Positions 33,389-42,148 of a DNA stretch of 64,000 bases are shown piece by piece. Each line of letters starts with the position of its first letter. Positions within the stretch are counted from its first letter, which is position 1. Source of the DNA: Natronosalvus sp042663485 (GTDB lineage Archaea > Halobacteriota > Halobacteria > Halobacteriales > Natrialbaceae); assembly GCA_042663485.1 (NCBI GenBank), contig JBHTAF010000002.1; one strand, given 5' to 3'. Below the pieces are notes generated by a model. It had not been told where the DNA came from. It saw only the letters and a list, made by a program, of their open reading frames with translations, and did not search any database. Position numbers and translations under genes: made by a program.

Positions 33389-34729
33389 TCAGGCTTCGAC
33401 GAGCTTGTAGGCGCCGCCGTCGGTCTCGCCGTCCTCGGGAGCGGGCGCCCGCTCGGCGTAGTAGATGGCGCCGTCGGCGACCAGCGGCGTGCTCGTGACG
33501 ACGCCGTCGTGGTCGACGCGCCAGACCGCCTCGCCGGTCTGTTTCTCGACGGCGTACAGCGTCCGGTCCTTCGAGCCGAAGACCACCCGGTCGGCACACA
33601 CCGTCGGGCACCCCGTGAGCGCACTGTCGGTTCCGAAGCGCCAGTGCTCCTCGCCGGTGGCGGCGTCGAGCGCGTAGAGGTTGCCGTCGTGGCTCCCCGC
33701 GAAGACGACCCCGAGGCTCGGGTCGATCCCCGGGCCCGTCATCGAGAGCCCGCCCGTCTCGACCGACCAGTCCTCGGTGCCGTCCTCGAGGTCGACCCGG
33801 TAGATCCGCCGGTCCCACGAGCCGAAGTAGGCGCCACCGTCGTAGGTGGCGATCGGTCCCTTTATTTCGCCGTCGGTGTCGTTGTCGGGGTCGGTCTCGA
33901 ACGTCCACTCGAGCTCGAGTTCCGGATACTGCCAGCCGTAGAGCACGCCGTCGTTGGCGCCGACGACCAGCCGGCCGGCGTTGGGGTCGATCGCGGGCGT
34001 CGAATGAGGGTGGTCAGTGGGCCGGCTCTCGGCGTCCTCCCACAGGACCTCGCCCGTGTCGGGGTCGACGGCGAACATACTACCCTCCGGGTCGGGGTAC
34101 TCGACGGCCACGAAGACGCGCTCGCCGTCGAAGACCGGGCTCGAGCCGATCGACCCGCCCAGCTTCTCGGCCCACACCTCGTCGCCCGTTTCGAGGTTGA
34201 ACGCGTAGAGGACGCCGTCGTAGGCGCCGATGAAGACGGTGTCTTCAGTGACGACGGCCGTCCCATGGATACCGTTGCCGTCCGTATTGGTGTCGGCCTC
34301 CCACAGCACCTCGCCATCGGCGGTGAGTGCCGTGACGATGCCGGTGTCGCCCGGCATCACGAGGCCGCCGTCGGGCGTCGGCGTCGCGCTGGCTTTCGCC
34401 GCGCTGTGATCGCCGGTGTTTACCTCTGGGAGGCGCCAGGCCTGCTCGACCGCGTCGGGGATCCTCTCCTGGGGGCGATACCCCCAGTTCTCGAGCGATT
34501 CGCGGAACTGGGCGACGCCGTCAGGGTACGTCGCCCGGAGGGGATCGTCGACAGGCTCGATCAGGGGGTCGTCTTCGGTGACGTTGTCGTTGCCGTTGCC
34601 GTTCCCGTCACGATTACCGGCGTTTGGCGTCGAATCGTCGGATTTCGACTGGTCGAGACAACCGGCGGTTGCCGCCGCGAGACTCGCGCCGCCGAGTCGG
34701 AGGACGCGTCGTCGGGAGAGGCCTTGCAT
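33389..34729 (-). CDS. PQQ-binding-like beta-propeller lipoprotein
   Basis: A 446-residue secreted protein. The N-terminus has a twin-arginine SRRRVLRLGGASLAAATAG before a lipobox Cys. The mature part is built of repeated blades of the PQQ_2 type, each with a pattern like VFIGAYDGVLYAFNLETGDEVW and VVFAGSHDGNLYALDAATGE, at least six or seven copies. Such propellers bind PQQ or act as assembly scaffolds (BamB-like); enzyme activity cannot be inferred without the dehydrogenase motifs. It faces the tnaA gene in the same direction. Confidence 0.9.
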   Translation of the reverse strand: MQGLSRRRVLRLGGASLAAATAGCLDQSKSDDSTPNAGNRDGNGNGNDNVTEDDPLIEPVDDPLRATYPDGVAQFRESLENWGYRPQERIPDAVEQAWRLPEVNTGDHSAAKASATPTPDGGLVMPGDTGIVTALTADGEVLWEADTNTDGNGIHGTAVVTEDTVFIGAYDGVLYAFNLETGDEVWAEKLGGSIGSSPVFDGERVFVAVEYPDPEGSMFAVDPDTGEVLWEDAESRPTDHPHSTPAIDPNAGRLVVGANDGVLYGWQYPELELEWTFETDPDNDTDGEIKGPIATYDGGAYFGSWDRRIYRVDLEDGTEDWSVETGGLSMTGPGIDPSLGVVFAGSHDGNLYALDAATGEEHWRFGTDSALTGCPTVCADRVVFGSKDRTLYAVEKQTGEAVWRVDHDGVVTSTPLVADGAIYYAERAPAPEDGETDGGAYKLVEA

Positions 34730-34835
34730 TACGAGAGCAGTTTTACTCGAGTGGCATGAACGTTCGCCTCGAGCGCCTCAGTGCGCTCACCGGTGGTAAT
34801 TTCGAGGTGACCGACGACCGTCCGCGAGCGGAGCG

Positions 34836-36182
34836 CTACCCGGATATCGGCTCGAGTTCGGCCGTGAAGTGACGGAGTTCGGGTACCTCGGGTTCGGTTT
34901 TGATTTCGAGGCCCGTCGCCTCGTCGGCCCGTTCGAGGACGGCCGCCGCGGCGTCGGCGACGTGCTCGAAGTGTTCGCGGTGGTAGGTCCGGCGGGGGAC
35001 CGCCAGCCGGACGAGTTCCGGGCGATCGGTGCCGGGGAATGCGAAGCTCCCGAGTTCGACGCCGCGGACACCGCCCTCGCGGTAGAGTTCACAGACCAGC
35101 ACCTGTCCGGGGAAGTCGCTCGACTCGAGGTGCGGGAAGACGGCCTCGGCGTCGAGGTAGACCGCGTGACCTCCAGTAGGGGTGTAGACGGGAACGTCCC
35201 GGTCCTCGAGCAAGGTTGCGAGTGTCCGAATGCTCTCGATGCGGTCGGCGACGTAAGCTTCCTCGACGGCCTCCCGGAGGCCGACCGCCAGGGCCTCCAT
35301 GTCTCGCCCGGCCATGCCGCCGTAGGTGGGAAAGCCTTCGTAGAGGATCGCCCGCTGTTTGCAGCGGTCGGCTAGCACCTCGTCCCGGGTGGCGACGAAC
35401 CCGCCGACGTTCGAGAGGCCGTCTTTCTTCCCGCTCATCACCAGCGCGTCGGCATACCCCAGTTGTTCGCGGGCGACGTCGGCGACCGACGCCTCGGCGT
35501 AGGCGGCCTCACGCTCGGTGACGAAGTAGGCGTTCTCCGCGAAGCGACAGGCGTCGATGACGAACGTGGCGTCGATCTCGTCGGCGAACTCGGCGACCCG
35601 GCGGGTGTTCTCGACGCTCACCGGCTGACCCGCCGCCGAGTTGTTCGTGATCGTCTGGATTACCACGGGGACGCGGTCGGCGCCCACCTCCTCGACGACC
35701 TCGCGGCCGCGCTCGATCGAGAAGTCGCCCTTGAAGTCACCAGGGGCCCCGGGGTCGGTCGCCACCTCGACCGGGCAGTCGACCGGGTCGGCGCCCTGGT
35801 TGGCGACGTGGGCCCGCGTCGTGTCGAAGTGCGTGTTGTTCAGGGCGACGTCCCCCTCCTCGAGCAGGGTGCCGTAGAGGACGTTCTCGGCCCCGCGCCC
35901 CTGGTGGGCGGGGACGACGTGGGGAAAGCCCATAACCTCGGACACCGCGGCCTCGAGTCGTCGGAAGCTCTTCGACCCGGCATAGGACTCGTCCCCGCGG
36001 AGCAGGGCCGCCCACTGGTCCTCGCTCATCGTTCCCGTCCCGCTGTCGGTCAGCAGGTCGATGAAGACGTCCTCGGCGTCGAGGTTGAAGACGTTGTAGC
36101 CCGCCTCCTCGAGGGCGCGCTCGCGATCGCCGCGAGAGGGGAGGTTGATCGGTTCGACCATCGTCGACTTGTAGTGTACCAT
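34836..36182 (-). CDS. tnaA: Tryptophanase (tyrosine phenol-lyase family)
   Basis: A 448-residue PLP-dependent lyase that cleaves tryptophan to indole, pyruvate and ammonia. The PLP lysine lies in VMSGKKDGLSNVGGF near residue 260. Other family marks are HFDTTRAHVANQGADPVD, TITNNSAAGQPVS and FVIDACRFAENA. Length suits the family. The ATG at 36182 (MVHYKSTMVEP) is the start for a normal N-terminus; the second Met is eight codons on. The DNA upstream in frame is a shadow. Tryptophanase and tyrosine phenol-lyase are close relatives and cannot be separated here with certainty. Confidence 0.9.
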   Translation of the reverse strand: MVHYKSTMVEPINLPSRGDRERALEEAGYNVFNLDAEDVFIDLLTDSGTGTMSEDQWAALLRGDESYAGSKSFRRLEAAVSEVMGFPHVVPAHQGRGAENVLYGTLLEEGDVALNNTHFDTTRAHVANQGADPVDCPVEVATDPGAPGDFKGDFSIERGREVVEEVGADRVPVVIQTITNNSAAGQPVSVENTRRVAEFADEIDATFVIDACRFAENAYFVTEREAAYAEASVADVAREQLGYADALVMSGKKDGLSNVGGFVATRDEVLADRCKQRAILYEGFPTYGGMAGRDMEALAVGLREAVEEAYVADRIESIRTLATLLEDRDVPVYTPTGGHAVYLDAEAVFPHLESSDFPGQVLVCELYREGGVRGVELGSFAFPGTDRPELVRLAVPRRTYHREHFEHVADAAAAVLERADEATGLEIKTEPEVPELRHFTAELEPISG

Positions 36183-36357
36183 ATCCCGTCCTGGGGTGCG
36201 CCGATAGTTCAATGCATCTGCGGGTTTCTGGGGACTATCCGCCCCGAACGTACACCGGGCGACGAATCGGGGCTTCGAGGCGCGTCCTGTAGTCGCGGGA
36301 GGTGGCCTGGTCGGCACGCTCGAGACGCCGACCAGTCGAGCCAAAGTGGGCCAGCAA

Positions 36358-36822
36358 TCAGGGCTCGAGGCGATACCGGATCGTCCGCGCACCGTCGAAC
36401 CGGGGGCCCGACCCGTTGTGGCCGAAGCCGAGTTCCTCGGCGGCCTCCTCGACTGCCCCGTGGCCGTCCGGAACGAGTACCTCGACCGCCATCCCCTCAC
36501 ACTCGGCGAAGCGAACGGGTTCGGCCAGCAGGCGCTCGCAGGCGGCCTCGGTGCCGTCGATCTGGGTGACGTGGACGGTGTCGCCCTGGGCGTCGAAGCT
36601 GACGAATCCGAGGAGGTCCTCGGGATTGGACTTGCCGTACTGCGAGGCGTCCGCGTCGCTCGCGTCGTCCGCGGGTGGGACGTCGGCGTTCGGGTCGTGG
36701 GTACCGTCCTCGGCCACGCGCACCGTCCGGTCGTGGACGAGGTTCCGGGCCACGTCGGTCGGAGCGTCGGCGATGGCGGCAATCGCGTCGGCGTCGGCCT
36801 CGAGGGCATCCCGTACGTTCAT
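36358..36822 (-). CDS. GNAT-like N-acetyltransferase
   Basis: A 154-residue protein with the N-terminal GNAT pattern MNVRDALEADADAIAAIAD and the core VEVLVPDGHGAVEEAAEELGF, in which the usual Q/RxxGxG/A motif is weak (GHGAVEEAAEELGF). An acidic insert (DPNADVPPADDASDADAS) breaks the middle of the domain. The C-terminus (GARTIRYRLEP) matches the last strand of the fold. Function is unknown. It sits head to head with the RAD55-like ATPase gene, separated by 110 nt. Confidence 0.75.
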   Translation of the reverse strand: MNVRDALEADADAIAAIADAPTDVARNLVHDRTVRVAEDGTHDPNADVPPADDASDADASQYGKSNPEDLLGFVSFDAQGDTVHVTQIDGTEAACERLLAEPVRFAECEGMAVEVLVPDGHGAVEEAAEELGFGHNGSGPRFDGARTIRYRLEP

Positions 36823-36932
36823 TACTGTTTGTCAATGCCACGCACGAATATAAATCCGACGAGCCACGGACACCGCCGTGACCCACCGTCGACGCGGCCA
36901 CTTTCTTGTGACCCGAGCGCGAATCCCGCGAC

Positions 36933-38090
36933 ATGAACGACGCGTCGGCGGTAGACGAAACTCGCTGTGCGTTCTGTGGACACGCGTGCCCGCTCGAGCC
37001 GGTTACCGGAGACGACGAGGGAGCGGACCCGGACCGGGTCTTCTGCTCGCGCGCCTGCCGCGACGCTTTTCGGGAGAACGAAGACGGGTCCCGGAAAGAA
37101 AACGGACACCGAACGCTCGAGACGGGCGTCGCCGCCCTCGAGGCGAGCCTCCCGCAGGGGCTCCCGCGCAACTCCTTCGTCCTCCTGGTGGGCAACTCCG
37201 GGACGCGCGAGGAGGCCATCCAGGCCGAACTGGTCTGGCGCGCGCTCGAGCGCGGCGAACCGGCGATCGTGGTGGCGTTCACCGAACCGCCCACGTCGGT
37301 CGTCGAGAACTTCCTCGCGATGGACTGGAACGTCCTCCCCTACCTCGAGTCCGGCCAGCTTCGCGTCCTCGACTGCTTTACCTCCCGGATGGACGACCCT
37401 GAACGCCTCCACGACCGGATGACCGAGTGGAACACCCACCTGCGGCGCGTCGTCGAGCCGCAGACGGCCACCGTCCGCGATCCGAGCGACGCCCACGAAG
37501 TGCTGAACGTCCTCGACAACGGCCTCGAGGCCCTCGAGATGATCGAGACGGGGCTGGTCGTCGTCGACTCCATCGCGGAGTTCGCCTCGCTCGTCCAGCC
37601 CGTCCAGGCCTACGACTTCGTCCGGGACGCCCGCGCCGAGGTCTGCAAGGGCCGGTTCGTGCCGCTGATCGCCGGGGGAACGGTCGCGGGCGGCGAGGAG
37701 GTCTTCCCCCGGAACCTCGCGTACGCCGTCGACGGCGTAATCGACCTCGCGCTCGACAACTCGATCGTCGAGGACACACTCTTTCGTCGGCTCCGGGTGC
37801 GCAAACTCCGGGGCGTCCTCGCGATCAGCGAGTGGCACACCTACGAGTACACGAGCGGACTCGGTATGGTGACGTTCGATCCGCTCGAGGAACTCGAGGG
37901 CGACCGCGGTGACGGTGGTGGAGATTCGGACGACGGCGAGAGGACGGGCGACGACGGCGGAACGATCGGGAGGGGCGGCGACAAATCGAGCGGGACAGAC
38001 GACGAGACGAGCGGGACGAACGGCCCGCGAGACGACGTCGATGGAAGCGAACGCATCGACGAGCCCCAAGTCGAGGAACGGAACAGCTAA
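36933..38090 (+). CDS. RAD55/KaiC-like ATPase-fold protein with N-terminal Cys motif and degenerate Walker A
   Basis: A 385-residue protein of the RecA/RAD55 superfamily. The N-terminus carries CAFCGHACP and CSRACRDAF, probably a zinc finger. The P-loop position reads LLVGNSGTREEA, lacking the Lys-Ser/Thr needed to bind phosphate, while the Walker B-like strand LVVVDSIAEFASL is kept. The C-terminal 60 residues are low-complexity Asp/Gly/Glu. In my memory such proteins are annotated HTR-like or DUF7504 and may serve in signalling; ATP hydrolysis is doubtful. The RNase HII gene follows after 25 nt. Confidence 0.75.
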   Translation: MNDASAVDETRCAFCGHACPLEPVTGDDEGADPDRVFCSRACRDAFRENEDGSRKENGHRTLETGVAALEASLPQGLPRNSFVLLVGNSGTREEAIQAELVWRALERGEPAIVVAFTEPPTSVVENFLAMDWNVLPYLESGQLRVLDCFTSRMDDPERLHDRMTEWNTHLRRVVEPQTATVRDPSDAHEVLNVLDNGLEALEMIETGLVVVDSIAEFASLVQPVQAYDFVRDARAEVCKGRFVPLIAGGTVAGGEEVFPRNLAYAVDGVIDLALDNSIVEDTLFRRLRVRKLRGVLAISEWHTYEYTSGLGMVTFDPLEELEGDRGDGGGDSDDGERTGDDGGTIGRGGDKSSGTDDETSGTNGPRDDVDGSERIDEPQVEERNS

Positions 38091-38115
38091 CTGCTCCAGC
38101 CGAAATCCTCCGCCA

Positions 38116-38778
38116 ATGCCCTTCGGTGTCGACGAAGCCGGCAAAGGCCCCGTCTTCGGGTCCATGTTCGCCGCCGCGGTCTGGGCCCCGACTCGAGACG
38201 CTCTCCCCGACGGCGTCGCCGACTCCAAGCGCCTCTCGCCGAAGCGGCGGGAGACCCTGGCCGAGACCATCCGCGCGGACGCTCGACTTCGTGTCGGCGT
38301 CGCCGAAATTACTACCGACCAGATCGACGCCCCAGACACCGACATGAACGGCCTGACCGTCGAGGCCCACGCGAGCGCGCTCGAGGCGGTCGCTTCCGAG
38401 TGTGACGAACCCATTCGGAAATCGACGACGGCCCACTGCGACGCCTGCGACACCGATGCCAAGCGATTCGCTCGCCGGGTCGCCGACGCCTGCACCCTCG
38501 AGGCCACGGTCGAGGCGACCCACGGCGCCGACGACGACGACCCGCTCGTGGGCGCCGCGAGCATCGTCGCCAAGGTCGAACGTGACGCCCACGTCGCCGC
38601 CATCGCCGACGAGTACGGCGAGGTCGGCAGCGGCTACCCCTCCGACCCGACCACGCGGGCGTTTCTCGAGGAGTACGTCGCGAGATGTGGAGCGTTGCCG
38701 CCGTTCGCCCGCGCGTCGTGGTCGACCTGCGCCGACGTGCTCGCCGACGCCGAACAGACCGGACTCGGGCAATTTTGA
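38116..38778 (+). CDS. rnhB: Ribonuclease HII
   Basis: This 220-residue enzyme cuts the RNA strand of RNA/DNA hybrids and excises misincorporated ribonucleotides. The catalytic DEAGKGPVFG is at residues 5-14, the next acidic residue lies in DSKRLSPKRR, and ASIVAKVERD carries the fourth. Length is that of archaeal RNase HII. The ATG at 38116 (MPFGVDEAGKGP) gives the typical very short N-terminus; longer in-frame starts would lie within the neighbouring gene. The spacing to its upstream neighbour is 25 nt. Confidence 0.95.
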   Translation: MPFGVDEAGKGPVFGSMFAAAVWAPTRDALPDGVADSKRLSPKRRETLAETIRADARLRVGVAEITTDQIDAPDTDMNGLTVEAHASALEAVASECDEPIRKSTTAHCDACDTDAKRFARRVADACTLEATVEATHGADDDDPLVGAASIVAKVERDAHVAAIADEYGEVGSGYPSDPTTRAFLEEYVARCGALPPFARASWSTCADVLADAEQTGLGQF

Positions 38779-38804
38779 CGTACCCCCGCCCGAAATACGC
38801 CGGT

Positions 38805-39401
38805 ATGAGCGAAGACGAGGTCGCTCGAACCCTGCATACCTACGAATCGGACGCCGACGCCTACGTCGAGAAGTACCGCACCGAGTCGGTGCTCGCCCGG
38901 TACGGAGAGGCGTTCCTCGAGGCGCTCGAGACCACCGGCGGGACGCGCGTCTTCGACGTCGGCTGTGGTCCCGGCATGGACTCGGCGGCGCTCGAGGCCC
39001 GCGGATACGACGTCGTCGGCCTGGATCCCACCGAGTCGTTCCTCCGGGCGGCGACGGAGGACGTCCCGTCGGCGTCGTTCCTCCGGGGCGACATGCGCGC
39101 ACTCCCGGTCGCGACCGGCGCGGTCGAGGGCCTCTGGGCGTGCGCGTCGTTTCTCCACGTCCCCCGGGCAGACGCGCCCGCGACGCTCCGCGAGTTCCGA
39201 CGGGTGCTCGACGCCGACGGCGTCCTGTACCTCTCCGTAAAGAGACCCGACCTGGCCGCCCGCGACGAGAGCGACCGCCACTTCGAACCCTACCAGCCGA
39301 GAGCGGTCCGCGACCTGCTCGAGGCAGCCGGGTTCGAACGGGTGACGGTGACCGAACTGGACGGGTGGGTCTCCGCGCTCGCTCGCACGCCCTCTCGATA
39401 G
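38805..39401 (+). CDS. SAM-dependent methyltransferase, class I
   Basis: A 198-residue methyltransferase. Motif I is VFDVGCGPGMDSAAL near residues 48-62, motif II-type acidic is VVGLDPTESFLRAA, and the post-motif LWACASFLHVPR near residue 110 is typical of the Methyltransf_11/25 class. The N-terminus YESDADAYVEKYRTESV is common in haloarchaeal members. The ATG at 38805 (MSEDEVARTL) is chosen by the conserved start. The substrate is unknown. It lies 26 nt after rnhB and probably shares its transcript. Confidence 0.88.
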   Translation: MSEDEVARTLHTYESDADAYVEKYRTESVLARYGEAFLEALETTGGTRVFDVGCGPGMDSAALEARGYDVVGLDPTESFLRAATEDVPSASFLRGDMRALPVATGAVEGLWACASFLHVPRADAPATLREFRRVLDADGVLYLSVKRPDLAARDESDRHFEPYQPRAVRDLLEAAGFERVTVTELDGWVSALARTPSR

Positions 39402-39438
39402 CAATCGACTTTTTGGGCCCCGCGTCGTAGCGCTACCC

Positions 39439-39918
39439 ATGGGATACGTCTGTCCGATCTGTGAGGCGGGCGTCACCGACGGCCGCCAGCTCGCCGACCA
39501 CCTCGCCGTCACCGCGTCGCTCGGTCGCACGGCTCACCTCGAGTGGCTCGAGGAGCACGTCCCCGACTGGGGCTCGAGAACGCGGGACGAACTCGCCGAC
39601 GCCGTCGTTCCACACGCGCTCGAGGTCGAGTTACCGGTCTCGGAAGACGCTCCCGAGGGGCCGGGTTCGGTCGCGCAGTCGGGGCAGGGGGCGGGCGCAA
39701 GGAACCAGCAGGACTCGAGGAGCCCGAAAGACCCCAGGCTCGAGGACGCAATCGCCCGACAGGCGCAGGAACCGGGGCGAGGAGACGTGACCGCCGAAAC
39801 CAGGGACGTCCTCGAGGAGGCGAGGGCACTGACGGCTCGAATGGAGGGCGACACTACGGGTGACGAGGACGACCCGAAGGCACGCCTCGAGGACGAGACC
39901 GGAAACGAAAACGCGTAA
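39439..39918 (+). CDS. DUF5810-like zinc-finger protein
   Basis: A 159-residue protein starting MGYVCPICEAGVTDGRQLAD. The CPIC with a following HLAVTASLGRTAHLEWL suggests a C2H2-like or zinc-ribbon finger, as I recall for haloarchaeal DUF5810. The second half is low-complexity and acidic with long disordered stretches and a likely helix near EARALTARMEG. The protein is probably a small regulator or RNA/DNA binder; function is unknown. The next gene (DUF5809) starts 25 nt after its stop. Confidence 0.8.
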   Translation: MGYVCPICEAGVTDGRQLADHLAVTASLGRTAHLEWLEEHVPDWGSRTRDELADAVVPHALEVELPVSEDAPEGPGSVAQSGQGAGARNQQDSRSPKDPRLEDAIARQAQEPGRGDVTAETRDVLEEARALTARMEGDTTGDEDDPKARLEDETGNENA

Positions 39919-39943
39919 CTATCCTCCCTTCGACCCTCTCGAC

Positions 39944-40354
39944 ATGCACACCGTCGGTACATTCGCCCCCGAGACGCTCGAGGACGCGAGCGAGCAGTAC
40001 GAATCGGTGGGCCCCGCTGCCCAGACCGTCGTCCGCGAGGTCGCCAAATCCATGGACTTCGACCGCGAAGAGTACGCCAACCGCGTCTCGAGCGACGTGG
40101 TGGAGACGGCTCGAGACGCCCTGTTCGCGAGTTTGCTCGAGGTTCGCGTCGGCACCCGCGAGGAGTACGAGGACTGGCACGAGGAGTACGACGGCGAGGT
40201 GATCGAAGCGGGGAGCGAGCACGTCGACCACGTGGTCTGGCACGCCGCCCCGACCGGCGAGGCCGTCGCCGCCACCTTCCACGAGAAGGAGGAGGCTGCC
40301 ATCGCGACACTTCGACGCCAGGCGTTCGGGCGACTGTACCGCGACCAGCTCTAG
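39944..40354 (+). CDS. DUF5809-like haloarchaeal protein
   Basis: A 136-residue acidic protein beginning MHTVGTFAPETLEDASEQYE. Helical segments dominate (AQTVVREVAKSMDFDREEYA), with an aromatic turn EDWHEEYDGEV and then DHVVWHAAPTGEAVAATFHE. I recall this family as DUF5809, found next to DUF5810 as here, 25 nt apart. No cysteine or membrane segment is seen. Function is unknown. The ATG at 39944 is the only good start. Confidence 0.8.
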   Translation: MHTVGTFAPETLEDASEQYESVGPAAQTVVREVAKSMDFDREEYANRVSSDVVETARDALFASLLEVRVGTREEYEDWHEEYDGEVIEAGSEHVDHVVWHAAPTGEAVAATFHEKEEAAIATLRRQAFGRLYRDQL

Positions 40355-40543
40355 TACCCTTCCAAGCGTCGACGGCCCATCGGCGATCGGGTGACGGAGC
40401 GCGTCGCCTGGAGCGAAACTTCGAACGTCCGAGAGAACCATATCGGGTACTCGAGCGGCAGAGAGCGCGTGCACCAGCGTCTCGAGGTCGCGGCGTTCGT
40501 GGAGCGACGAGACGCGGAAACCGGCACGCACAAATGACGACGA

Positions 40544-40858
40544 TCAGGACGAGTTCGGGCCTGAACTCGAATCCGAAGCCGAACGTGAACTCGAACGCGA
40601 ACCCAAATCCGAACTCGAGTCGTCGACCACTTCGAACGACGTCCCGCCGCAGCGACACCCCTCTCGTCGCCCAATCGGGCGGATTTTTTCGTCAGACCAC
40701 CGCTCCGCCGCGTACGCCGCCCCGCAGGACGTGCAGATCGCCGCTACTTTCTGCACGCGTTCGCGCTCGTGATCGCTGTCGACGCTATCTTCGTCTTCAC
40801 CTGCGACTTCGTCTGACGCCGATTCGGCGGCGTCGTCTCCCGCAACCTGGTCGTCCAT
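40544..40858 (-). CDS. Small zinc-ribbon protein with Ser-rich tail
   Basis: A 104-residue protein with an acidic N-terminus (MDDQVAGDDAAESASDEV), one Cys motif CTSCGAAYAAERWSDEK followed by CRCGGTSFEVV, and a Ser-rich tail. The two Cys pairs fit a zinc ribbon. The tail is encoded by a tract of degenerate 6-nt repeats that also reads as Asn/Pro-rich on the other strand, which points to repeat expansion. A TTTATATAA element lies about 55 nt upstream. No named family is recognised. Confidence 0.65.
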   Translation of the reverse strand: MDDQVAGDDAAESASDEVAGEDEDSVDSDHERERVQKVAAICTSCGAAYAAERWSDEKIRPIGRREGCRCGGTSFEVVDDSSSDLGSRSSSRSASDSSSGPNSS

Positions 40859-41089
40859 GTGGGCCCCTAGAGGGGCCACAACGGGATAGCAACCATGCGG
40901 TGACTTCGAGGGTGTTTATATAAGCGTGCTGGCGCGTTTCACGGCCTGCGTTCGCTATCACTTGCGCGGGAGCGTTCTCGAGACGACGGAGCGCCGCGGA
41001 GCGCCGGCGGAACGCCAGCGAAGCGCCGGCGAGGCGACGATGAAGCAACGACGAAACGCGTATCCTCCGTCGGTTCCGATAGTCGACTA

Positions 41090-41521
41090 ATGCGTCGACG
41101 GACCCTCCTCCTCGTCTCGGCCTTCGTGCTCGTGCCGCTCGTTCTCCTGGTCGTCCTCGGCGCCGTCCCCTCGCTGATCGGCGGTGGGGACGTCTACTAC
41201 GTGGTCGCGAGCGAGGTCGACCTCGAGGACGGCGAACCGCCCGAAGAGAACGTCACGGGGACGATCGCCGCCGAGAACCTCTCGGAGAACCGCTTCCCGT
41301 ACACGACGGGCGCGCTCGAGGACGGTCGCTCGGCGGCCTACGAGGAGGGGCGATTCGGCTTCGAGTCGGCGTTCACGCACACGCCGTTCGACGAGTTCTC
41401 CGAGTTCGAGACGTGGAACCGCGCAGCGACCGACCCCGAGGCGGACGTGGTCTACCTCGAACAAAACGGTACCTACTACCGCCTCGAGATCACACCAGCT
41501 AGCGATGTCGATGGACCCTGA
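41090..41521 (+). CDS. Single-pass membrane-anchored protein, unknown function
   Basis: A 143-residue protein with an N-terminal hydrophobic helix (LLLVSAFVLVPLVLLVVLGA) after a basic MRRRT, then a soluble, acidic outside domain ending YYRLEITPASDVDG. It has no lipobox Cys. The NUDIX gene start overlaps its stop by 17 nt in another frame, so the two are likely translated together. The extracellular part has an aromatic-rich strand set (VVYLEQNGTYYRLEIT) but no known family is recognised. Confidence 0.7.
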   Translation: MRRRTLLLVSAFVLVPLVLLVVLGAVPSLIGGGDVYYVVASEVDLEDGEPPEENVTGTIAAENLSENRFPYTTGALEDGRSAAYEEGRFGFESAFTHTPFDEFSEFETWNRAATDPEADVVYLEQNGTYYRLEITPASDVDGP

Positions 41522-42098
41522 CGACGCGGACGACGGGGAAGCCGACGCCGACCCGGGTGCCACCGAGGATACACCGGCGTGGCCCGTGCTCGAGTCGAGG
41601 ACCGAGTACGAAACCGGCTGGTACGACGGCGGCTACGACCTGGTCGAACAACCCGACGGCTCCGAAAAACGCTACTACTGGGCCGACCTCCCCCCGGCGG
41701 TGGTGATCGTCGCCGCGACCGACGAGTCGATCCTGTTCGTCGAGCAGTACCGCCCCGCGGTTCGGGAAACACACCTCGAATTACCCGCTGGAATCGTCGA
41801 AGAAGGCGAGTCCTACACCGCCGCGGCCGCGCGCGAACTCGAGGAGGAAACCGGCTTTCGCCCCTCGAGTCTCGCCCTCTTGCAAGAGTATCGCGTCGCG
41901 ACGGGCGTCCTTCGCCACGACCGTGGCGTGGTCTACGCGGAGGGGCTCGAACCCGGCGAGCGCGACCTGGACGGCAACGAGTTCCTCGAGGTGCGGACGA
42001 TTCCGAAGGGAGAGGCGCTGGCTCGAGCGCGCGAGCACCCGGCGAACGACTCGACGCTGAGCGCGCTGTTGCTGGCCCGCGAAGATGGGTTGCTCTAG
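41505..42098 (+). CDS. NUDIX-family hydrolase (ADP-sugar/nucleoside-diphosphate type)
   Basis: A 197-residue hydrolase of nucleoside diphosphate linked substrates. The NUDIX box is complete: GIVEEGESYTAAAARELEEE then TGF, around residues 100-123. The preceding ILFVEQYRPAVRETHLELPAG is a hallmark of ADP-ribose pyrophosphatase-like members. An Asp/Glu-rich N-terminus (residues 1-25) is of low complexity. ATG at 41505 or 41511 (MDPDD) are both possible. Substrate specificity cannot be settled by eye. Confidence 0.9.
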   Translation: MSMDPDDADDGEADADPGATEDTPAWPVLESRTEYETGWYDGGYDLVEQPDGSEKRYYWADLPPAVVIVAATDESILFVEQYRPAVRETHLELPAGIVEEGESYTAAAARELEEETGFRPSSLALLQEYRVATGVLRHDRGVVYAEGLEPGERDLDGNEFLEVRTIPKGEALARAREHPANDSTLSALLLAREDGLL

Positions 42099-42148
42099 GG
42101 GCCAAGAGTATCGTTTAACCCGCTCGAGAACCAATCCCGACCAACACG

